Assembly: GCF_028128615.1 (NCBI RefSeq)
Contig: NZ_AMDP01000061.1
Span: forward strand, 124,001 to 188,000
DNA: 64,000 nt
From: Enterococcus sp. 5H
GTDB lineage: Bacteria; Bacillota; Bacilli; Lactobacillales; Enterococcaceae
Direction of reading: 5' to 3'
Each line of letters opens with the position of its first letter. Position 1 is the stretch's first letter. The notes under the pieces are model-generated. The model was not told where the DNA came from and made no database searches. It worked only from the letters and a program-made list of their open reading frames with translations. A program made the translations under genes and the position numbers. Of this stretch, positions 57,863 through 64,000 are shown one piece after another.

Positions 57863-58201
57863 CTATTTCTCCTCCTTTGCCCATTTACGCACTAACAACA
57901 GTAAAAGAAATAGCAAAAGCAAACCAATGCCGATAAATCCAACATTCCCTATCCACTCACCTGTACTCGGAAGTCTTCCTGCTGGTTTTGCGGCTGTATC
58001 TGTTTCCGGTTTTTCTGGTTCACTAGGTTCTGCTGGTGTAGAGTCATCTGGTACAGACTCTTCTTCATAAAATAAAATTCCTCCACCTGTAGTAACCTGT
58101 CCGCCTGTGCCTTCAATTCCGTAAGCAAAGGTTGGTGATATACTTACACTTATCAGCACAATCAAAGAGTAAAATAAAATGGTAACTTTGTTCAATTTCA
58201 T
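57863..58201 (-). CDS. Small LPXTG cell-wall-anchored protein
   Basis: The 112-residue protein has a signal peptide (LFYSLIVLISVSISPTFA), a short Pro/Glu-rich spacer (DDSTPAEPSEPEKPETD), the sortase motif LPSTGE, a hydrophobic helix (GFIGIGLLLLFLLLLLV) and a basic tail. Small LPXTG proteins are usual members of WxL (Csc-type) clusters. Ribosome site AGGAGAGG. Confidence 0.92.
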   Translation of the reverse strand: MKLNKVTILFYSLIVLISVSISPTFAYGIEGTGGQVTTGGGILFYEEESVPDDSTPAEPSEPEKPETDTAAKPAGRLPSTGEWIGNVGFIGIGLLLLFLLLLLVRKWAKEEK

Positions 58202-58214
58202 TTTTCCTCTCCTC

Positions 58215-61200
58215 CTAAGGCTGACCAGCCATTACTTTCCACGTGATAACACCTGTATAACTGCCTGTATGAACGATGTCCGAAGAGCCGATTTGTAATT
58301 TCACCCCATCAGTACCTATTTGAGTACCCCAACTATTGCTTATTTCGAAACTCCCAGCAGAACCGTCTGTACTCAAGTACACAGTCTGAGCATTAGTGTC
58401 TAAAATTGTTTCTTGTCCTCCATAAACATAGCGCAAAGCATTGATTAATTCTTGACCCTCACTGTTTCTCATCGGAGTTGATAATGATGCAGTCAGGGTC
58501 CAGCCATCAGCTATATTTGCTCGAGTATCTGTGACTATTAACGGTTGATCGATGGATGGATCTTCTACTCGTTTAGTAGTAGCATCATAAGTTAGTGAAC
58601 CAAAATCAAGTGCCTTTGGTGTTGAAGCCAAACTTAGAACACCTTGAAGTTTATATTGAACTGTAACTTCTGTTGTATTCAAAACAACTGCCGTTTCGTT
58701 CACTGGTCGCTCAGAAATTTCATATCCTGCATTCATCAATTCATCTAATCGCTGAACTACACGTTCTTCTTTAGTTAAATCGATTTCATCACCTATTTGA
58801 CCAGCAATTGCAATAGTATAACCTGAAAGTAACTGATCAATTTCATTCACAAATTCAACGGTTAGGATCGCATCTGTTACCTCATTTACAGTTAACGTAG
58901 CGGCTTTAGCAAATGTTGTATCATGAAAATTAAAGTCCGTAGAAGGATTGATATTTCCTACACTGTTATTGGTTGTTGGTGGATTAATGACCCCAGATTC
59001 TGCTGCTGATCCAGCGTTATCTCTTAAGAATACTTGTATCTCATCACTTTCAGTTAAAGTCAAATCGCTTAATGAAATTTCAAAGTTCCCTGAGTTATCT
59101 ATTGATACGTCTGAGGTATCGATAGGTTGACCGTTGTGAGTTGCTGTAATTTCTACATCCAGACTTTCTGAATGACCTTGAATAGACGTATCTGTGCTCA
59201 TAACAATTTCACTATCAAAGTGTGCAGGTGTTGGAGGAATAATTGGAAATGTAACCACTTCTCCTACTTGAATATCTTCAGTACTACTTTCTATCCCCCT
59301 GCTTCCTTCACCTCTAATTGCCGATAGAACTTGTACTTTATCTCCTTCAGATAAAAATTCATCTAATTGAATTTGGAAAATACCGCCTCTAGCCTCTTCT
59401 CCATAAATACTCACACCAGGATTTTCATCATCTAAGCCAATTGTTTTTTCTTCAAAAATTTCTCTAGCTCCATTTGCTTTGGTCAACTCAACAGTTACCA
59501 TGACCTCATCATCCCATGCTGATCGCATACCAATATTTCCTTCTGGAATGCTTACATGCCCAAAAATATTTTTATCTGCCGTTGTTGGTACTCTTAGTTC
59601 ATCAACAATCGGTGCTGAATTATTGGCGCTAATTCGGGAATATGCAGGTAGACCAGATGATCCCAAAGAGCTGGCAGAGTTATTAAATTCATCTGGAAAA
59701 TTAGTTGATCTAATAGTTGAAAAATTTGACCCTGTCAAGCTAAAATCAAGTAAACTCCATGACTTAAGCGGATCTGTATTTAAACTCGTTCCATTAGCCC
59801 AAACAGCAAAATTAGTATTTGTAGCTGTTAGGGTTGATGCTGCAGATACATTGTAGATATTTCCACCGGCTGGCCGATTGTTCCTAAAATCAAAGTACTC
59901 AGGTGAATTTAATGTAATCGTACTTACTGCCGTGTTAAATATTCCTGCCGCAGCACCACTTGTTCGACCCTCTGCATAAAAAATCGTTCCTTCACCAGAA
60001 GAGATTGAGCCAGAACCACCCATCATATCAATTGCGGCTCCAAAATCTGCAACAATTTCAACTTTGGACCCTGCGTCTTGTAAATTGAAGCTTTGATTGT
60101 TTCCACCTTGATATTGAATGCCTTGATTGGAATTATTAGAACCGCCATTTGAAGCAGAGCCATTTCCTTTATTACGAATTTCAAATGAGCTTCCCGATTT
60201 TACATTGATTGCATTACGGTCACCATACATTCTAATCCCAGGAGCTGTTCCACTATTTTTATTGATGATAACTTTACTATTATTCATAATATTGAATGTA
60301 TAGTCTCCAACATTTCTAAATCTTAGTGTTGTATAATTTGAGTTTCCTGCTTCAGATGTTAATGATAGAGTTGAGTTTCCATCAATATTAAATGTTCCTT
60401 GCTGGCTTCTCATTATCAAAGCAGAAGATCTTGTTGCATGAGCCGTAAACTTAGCATTATCCAATAAATTAATTACTGCACCTGCATCTGCTGCACCTGT
60501 TCCGTTCCCTACATAAAACCCTGAATTATCTGCTCCACCTGTAATTGTCGTTGAAATATTTACTTCTGTTCCTAGCCCAGATACTTCAACTAACGGTTCT
60601 AAGCCCCAAATTTTTGCAGCATTAGTGCTCGAACTCCAATTCAATTTTGAACTTTCGGTTACTTTAAATACAGAATAATTCACTGAACTTTCGTGTACTC
60701 TACCACTAGTTGTAATATTAATTTGGCTTTGGTTATATGCGTAAAATTCTTTAGCGATAAAAATTGTGTTTGATGATGTTAAATTGTAAGTACTATTACC
60801 ACCTGTAAAAGCAACAGCAGCATTCGGAGCATTAATTAGCCCAGAAACATTACCTGATCCACTATGAATATTTTCAAGTCTAAATTCCCAGTTATTACTA
60901 TTCGCTGCACTACTATTGAAAATAGCTTGGCTTCCCGCCTTAACAAAAGTAAGATTCTTTAGAGTAACCGTTGCTTTTTCAGAAATTGACCCCAACGTAA
61001 AACCACCGTTATTTGCATTGAAGTTTATCGTGTAGCCATTTCCCTCAATTGTTAAAGGTCTTGTGATTGTTCCAGCAGCGGTGGCAGCAGTAGTGGCAGT
61101 TCGGGTGATGTTTGATTGTAGACGAATTTCATTTACACTAGTATCAGCTACTGCTCTAGTAAATTCTTCCCAACTCGAAACTTCCATAATATTTAGATCT

Positions 61201-61862
61201 TCTGTTTCATTATCTGCTGCTTCGTTTATTTCCCAGTCGTCATTAAAAATCTCGTTTGTAAGTATACTGTTAGATTCGGTATGCTCTTCTATAGCCTCGC
61301 CAACTAAAAATTGCAGCTCTGCTTGTTTTATGCTGTTTGATTCATCCGAAAGTATAAATGTATATTCACCACTATTTTCAGGTTCAAGTATGACTTGTAA
61401 AGAAGTTTGAGAAACATCCATTGAAATAGTCAATTGACGAGAAGGTTCATCCCACATAAATGTTGGCTGTTCCTCAAGCGGTCTTTCTTCGATTGTTCTA
61501 TCTCTTTGTGTATCAACATCGAAACTAATCCCCTCTGGAATCAATAGTTTTAAATTCCTACTGACTTCAACTTCTTCTTCTGTATCGTCTAAATCAGTTG
61601 TTTTAAAACTAATTGATCCAGACACATCTTCTTCTAATGTTTCGGTTAGCTCTTTAACTGTACGTTCGTCTGAAACTTCTAAATAAAAGAGTTCATTTTC
61701 ATTAATCGTATCTTCTACTAGTTTTAAAGATAATGATGTTTTAGCAAATAATTTTGTCGTAGAAAAGTAAACTCGACTGAACATAGTTAAACAAAGAATC
61801 GAAACTATAATAATATTGATATAAATTAATTTCTTTTTTCTTATTTTTCTCATTTCATTCAT
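58215..61862 (-). CDS. Giant WxL surface protein with beta-helix and MucBP domains
   Basis: The 1215-residue protein has an N-terminal helix (signal anchor) and an Ig-like region to about residue 200. A pectate-lyase-like right-handed beta-helix follows (about 230-700, rich in Asn/Ser/Thr, starting SWEEFTRAVADTSVNEI). Next come Ig-like/carbohydrate modules (about 780-1000), a MucBP-type repeat (LTVEFVNEIDQLLSGYTIAIAG, about 1010-1100) and a C-terminal WxL domain (GWTLTASLS and TGVITWKVMAGQP, with K in place of the usual x and V for L). The domains suggest adhesion to mucin or other glycans. It is the first structural gene after the regulator, 23 bases away. Confidence 0.88.
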   Translation of the reverse strand: MNEMRKIRKKKLIYINIIIVSILCLTMFSRVYFSTTKLFAKTSLSLKLVEDTINENELFYLEVSDERTVKELTETLEEDVSGSISFKTTDLDDTEEEVEVSRNLKLLIPEGISFDVDTQRDRTIEERPLEEQPTFMWDEPSRQLTISMDVSQTSLQVILEPENSGEYTFILSDESNSIKQAELQFLVGEAIEEHTESNSILTNEIFNDDWEINEAADNETEDLNIMEVSSWEEFTRAVADTSVNEIRLQSNITRTATTAATAAGTITRPLTIEGNGYTINFNANNGGFTLGSISEKATVTLKNLTFVKAGSQAIFNSSAANSNNWEFRLENIHSGSGNVSGLINAPNAAVAFTGGNSTYNLTSSNTIFIAKEFYAYNQSQINITTSGRVHESSVNYSVFKVTESSKLNWSSSTNAAKIWGLEPLVEVSGLGTEVNISTTITGGADNSGFYVGNGTGAADAGAVINLLDNAKFTAHATRSSALIMRSQQGTFNIDGNSTLSLTSEAGNSNYTTLRFRNVGDYTFNIMNNSKVIINKNSGTAPGIRMYGDRNAINVKSGSSFEIRNKGNGSASNGGSNNSNQGIQYQGGNNQSFNLQDAGSKVEIVADFGAAIDMMGGSGSISSGEGTIFYAEGRTSGAAAGIFNTAVSTITLNSPEYFDFRNNRPAGGNIYNVSAASTLTATNTNFAVWANGTSLNTDPLKSWSLLDFSLTGSNFSTIRSTNFPDEFNNSASSLGSSGLPAYSRISANNSAPIVDELRVPTTADKNIFGHVSIPEGNIGMRSAWDDEVMVTVELTKANGAREIFEEKTIGLDDENPGVSIYGEEARGGIFQIQLDEFLSEGDKVQVLSAIRGEGSRGIESSTEDIQVGEVVTFPIIPPTPAHFDSEIVMSTDTSIQGHSESLDVEITATHNGQPIDTSDVSIDNSGNFEISLSDLTLTESDEIQVFLRDNAGSAAESGVINPPTTNNSVGNINPSTDFNFHDTTFAKAATLTVNEVTDAILTVEFVNEIDQLLSGYTIAIAGQIGDEIDLTKEERVVQRLDELMNAGYEISERPVNETAVVLNTTEVTVQYKLQGVLSLASTPKALDFGSLTYDATTKRVEDPSIDQPLIVTDTRANIADGWTLTASLSTPMRNSEGQELINALRYVYGGQETILDTNAQTVYLSTDGSAGSFEISNSWGTQIGTDGVKLQIGSSDIVHTGSYTGVITWKVMAGQP

Positions 61863-61885
61863 TTTGCCTCCCCCACTTCTATTTT

Positions 61886-62614
61886 TCAGCTAGTAAATTC
61901 CATCACCTCCTTTAGTTCGTCCCTTTCCATATTAGAATCAAGGAGATACCCTACTGAACGTACGGTTCTTAAAATCCTAGGGTTTATTCCATTTTCACTA
62001 AGTTTGTTTCTAATGTGAAAAGCTAAATTCGATGTTCGATATCTTTTAGAAGAATTGTCCGTATCATCTTCTTTCCAAACGTGCTTGAAAATTTCTTCAT
62101 ATGCAAATGCTTGATTCATGCGTGTAGCTAAAAAAGAAATCATTCTATATTCCATACGTGTAAGGATTACTTCAGAGCTACTAGGAATTTTTATGCTACC
62201 GTTTAATGAGTTAAGTTGTAGTTTTATTTCACTGTTGATTTTTGTTTCAACATTGTTATCATTTTCTGAATTGTGGATAAGCTTTAAGGTATTTTCTATA
62301 ATGACAAACATTTCTTCGTTTGAAATAGTTTCATCAAGATTACCTAATACACCTAATTCCAGATTTAGTTGCTTACTAACCACTTTATCGGTTTCAGTCC
62401 TTATCCATATTGGCAAGGTAAATCTTCTCTTTATAGATAGAATTAATTCAAGAACTTTATTTTGATTTTCTTCTGCGGAGCAATGAATAACTACACCATG
62501 GGCGATATCTAACTGATTCAATAATTGTTTTTCGTCGTGATAATAAAAACCAGAAAGTTTAATTGATGAAGGTATTGAGTAACCACGAGAATTAAATACT
62601 GCTAAATTGTACAT
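61886..62614 (-). CDS. Winged-helix (OmpR/PhoB-type) regulator of the WxL locus
   Basis: The protein has 242 residues from ATG 62614, where AAGGAGG lies 8 bases upstream (the frame opens 22 codons earlier at a TTG without a ribosome site). The N-terminal 120 residues resemble a receiver-like fold without the phospho-Asp. The C-terminal winged helix is clear (LTRMEYRMISFLATRMNQAFAYEEIFKHVW...TSNLAFHIRNKL...LRTVRSVGYLLD). It stands directly before the WxL genes, so it probably activates them. No kinase is adjacent. Confidence 0.87.
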   Translation of the reverse strand: MYNLAVFNSRGYSIPSSIKLSGFYYHDEKQLLNQLDIAHGVVIHCSAEENQNKVLELILSIKRRFTLPIWIRTETDKVVSKQLNLELGVLGNLDETISNEEMFVIIENTLKLIHNSENDNNVETKINSEIKLQLNSLNGSIKIPSSSEVILTRMEYRMISFLATRMNQAFAYEEIFKHVWKEDDTDNSSKRYRTSNLAFHIRNKLSENGINPRILRTVRSVGYLLDSNMERDELKEVMEFTS

Positions 62615-62888
62615 ACTATATTTCCTCCTTCTTACTTTTTTGTCTATGAAAAAGATATTATATTTAGTTTTCTTACACAAACTGGGTTTGTCTTACCTGT
62701 GGACAACAAAAATTTATTGCGATGTATTAAAAAAACTTGCTTGAAGCCTCTTATAAATAACAGCCAAAACCGAACTTTTACTTATATTAGAAAAATAAAA
62801 AGTTTGCTCTACTGATCTCACTTATTTTTTTAAGCAATGATTTATGCACTAAAGCTCTCCATTATTTATTACTGGATAGTTATTATTA
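62615..62888. other. Upstream region of the WxL operon
   Basis: This AT-rich leader lies between the left inverted repeat and the regulator gene. It holds the ribosome site but no strong -35/-10 pair that I can accept; TTTATAAGAG-like elements are the best. A promoter may lie inside the neighbouring recombinase segment. Confidence 0.4.
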
Positions 62889-62957
62889 GACAACATGGTT
62901 TCAATAGGGTAAGGTCTAATGGGAAGCGTGATTTCAGCAAAATTCCGAAGGAAATAT
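62889..62957. repeat. Left inverted repeat (69 bp)
   Basis: It starts GACAACATGGTTTCAATAGG and ends GGAAATAT. It is the reverse complement of 63932-64000 at 64 of 69 positions. The two copies bound 974 bases that contain only the recombinase gene and AT-rich sequence. Confidence 0.85.
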
Positions 62958-63273
62958 AGTGCTAGAGAAATACTAAAAATCAGCATATTTTTGAATAGAT
63001 TTCATGGGGTTCCAACCTTTGAAATTCGGTTTAAATTTGAAGTCATTATATAAAAAGTTCTTTTTTTCAACTGATAATAAATAACAAACAAGATAAATTT
63101 TAACCTTTTCGCAATTCAACATATAAAAAATTACAGAATTCATTTCTAAATCTTCCGCCCTTCGGACAAAACACAGTAAATGTATTTATATTTTCAGTGA
63201 AATAAATAAATTAAAAATCATTATTTTTAAAAAACTTTTTTTCAACACTAACAAATCACAAATTTCCACATCA
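62958..63273. other. AT-rich region inside the inverted-repeat pair with duplicated promoter-like elements
   Basis: Two minus-strand sequences about 190 bases apart (near 63074-63046 and 63245-63217) both read GTTGAAAAAAAG, then 11 variable bases and an ending in AATGA, with -35-like TTGAAA and -10-like TAATGA 16 bases apart. Both point out of the segment towards the WxL operon. No ORF is present. Confidence 0.4.
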
Positions 63274-63316
63274 TAAAAAAACGAACAAAAGAGAATTATA
63301 TTCTCATTTTGTTCGT
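63274..63316 (-). terminator. Terminator of the recombinase gene
   Basis: ACGAACAAAAtGAGAA and TTCTCTTTTGTTCGT pair with one bulged base, followed by seven T on the minus strand. The stop codon of the gene is inside the stem. Confidence 0.85.
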
Positions 63317-63900
63317 CTATAAACGTTATTATTCTTATTCAAAGTTCGATATAAAGTCGATTTTGATATTTTAGTTAACTCACATATTTTATTTATAGAA
63401 AAGTCTCCTTCATCATACAGTTTCAATGCATACTGTAGCCCCTCATGATTATCTGTATAACGAGGTAAACGTCCTTTAAATTTCCCTTCCTTTTTAGCTA
63501 AAGCAATCCCTTCTTTTTGCCGCATACGAATCAAATCTCTTTCTAGCTGATTGACACCCGCCATAACCGTCAGTAAAAAATCGCTATAAGGGTTATCATC
63601 TGACAAATTTAGCCAAGTATCTTTTAGTGAAACTATAAAAGCTTTCTTTTTTTTTATTACTTCTACAAGTGAGAATAAATCCTTGGTACTTCTGGTTATT
63701 CTAGTGAGATCCGTTATATAGATAGCATCTCCCGGTTGTAAATCACTCAATAATTTTTGAAGCTCTTTTCTTTCCATTGTTGCCCCAGAAATAACTTCTT
63801 CATAAATAATATCCAAATCTAGTTTATTTAATTGTTCCTTCTGACGTGCTGAATTTTGCCCTTCTGAACTTACTCTAATATAACCAATTTTTCGCATCAT
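63304..63900 (-). CDS. Serine recombinase (resolvase/invertase family)
   Basis: The 198-residue protein has an N-terminal catalytic domain with the nucleophile Ser11 in YIRVSSEGQ, conserved Arg residues in YITDLTRITRSTKDL and QLERDLIRMRQKEG, and a C-terminal helix-turn-helix (FSINKICELTKISKSTLYRTL). The length is typical for small resolvase/invertases (Tn3 resolvase, Hin/Gin type). It lies between 69-bp inverted repeats and is transcribed towards the WxL operon, with its own terminator. Ribosome site AGGAG. Whether it inverts DNA or resolves a transposon is open. Confidence 0.92.
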   Translation of the reverse strand: MMRKIGYIRVSSEGQNSARQKEQLNKLDLDIIYEEVISGATMERKELQKLLSDLQPGDAIYITDLTRITRSTKDLFSLVEVIKKKKAFIVSLKDTWLNLSDDNPYSDFLLTVMAGVNQLERDLIRMRQKEGIALAKKEGKFKGRLPRYTDNHEGLQYALKLYDEGDFSINKICELTKISKSTLYRTLNKNNNVYRRTK

Positions 63901-63931
63901 TTTCTCCTATCAGACTCTAAATTTTAATGGC

Positions 63932-64000
63932 ATATTTCCCTCAAAATTTTGCTAAAATCACGCTTCCCATTAGACCTTACCCTATTGAAACCAAGTTGTC
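63932..64000. repeat. Right inverted repeat (69 bp visible, may continue)
   Basis: This is the inverse of 62889-62957 with five mismatches. It reaches the last base of the window, so its true outer end is not visible. Confidence 0.85.

Noticed and set aside
62889-64000. Tn3-family transposon ends
   Set aside because: The inverted repeats lack the GGGG start and the ACG.TAAG inner end typical of Tn3 38-bp ends, and no transposase is present. Since the right outer edge is outside the window, another transposon type cannot be excluded.

Overview
The window is low-GC DNA from a Gram-positive bacterium and reads as an Enterococcus chromosome. The ClpP, WhiA/YvcK/RapZ and UvrA/UvrB proteins are of enterococcal type. 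The window also carries WxL cell-surface proteins with a DUF916/DUF3324 partner, a GlnP-type glutamine transporter with two fused binding domains, and a CtsR-type operator at clpP. A complete ilvDBNCA operon argues against typical E. faecalis or E. faecium, which I recall as branched-chain amino acid auxotrophs, so another Enterococcus species is more likely. No rRNA, tRNA or CRISPR array was seen.

Layout. 1-1250: an acyltransferase cut by the window edge. 1730-8403: the ilvDBNCA operon (minus strand), with a CodY-like box, a strong promoter, an 18-residue leader peptide rich in Val/Leu/Ile and an intrinsic terminator, which together form a classic attenuator. 8553-16389: housekeeping genes, including clpP under a CtsR operator and the rapZ-yvcK-whiA operon. 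16841-21792: uvrA and uvrB, with a LexA-like box ahead of uvrB. 22110-26602: glnPQ and a split threonine/serine exporter pair. 26833-33949: a choloylglycine hydrolase-family enzyme, TrhO, a VOC protein, TcyP, a DUF1149 protein and an ACT/UPF0210 pair. 34237-34744: an intact small peptide resembling staphylococcal beta-class phenol-soluble modulins, plus the remains of a second copy, each followed by a terminator. 36292-38941: a GntR-controlled ABC cluster with a truncated second ATPase. 39000-39761: a Crp/Fnr-type regulator whose best ribosome site points to an ATC start. 39921-42466: a persulfide-detoxification operon (CstR, two single rhodaneses, CoA-disulfide reductase fused to rhodanese) with a CstR operator. 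42691-48519: a GH73 glucosaminidase, a permease broken by an amber stop, a two-component system and a large lipoprotein. 50955-52141: 1.2 kb without genes, holding two tandem copies of a structured RNA unit with a compensatory base-pair change. 52142-53764: two MerR regulators flanking a degenerate HAD-like gene.

54049-62614 is a WxL surface-protein locus on the minus strand: a winged-helix regulator, a 1215-residue beta-helix/MucBP/WxL protein, a small LPXTG protein, two further WxL proteins, then (after an intergenic repeat) the DUF916/DUF3324 anchor protein and a membrane protein. Immediately upstream lies a serine recombinase inside a pair of 69-bp inverted repeats (64 of 69 identical). 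This is the architecture of either a DNA inversion switch or a small transposon. If it is a switch, it could control the WxL operon.

Several intergenic gaps hold copies of one dispersed repeat family (about 9769, 11439, 39769, 48552, 55908, and stripped-down palindromes elsewhere). The best leads are the recombinase/inverted-repeat module beside the WxL operon, the tandem structured RNAs at 51.25-51.75 kb, the PSM-beta-like peptide with its decayed sibling, and the ilv leader peptide.
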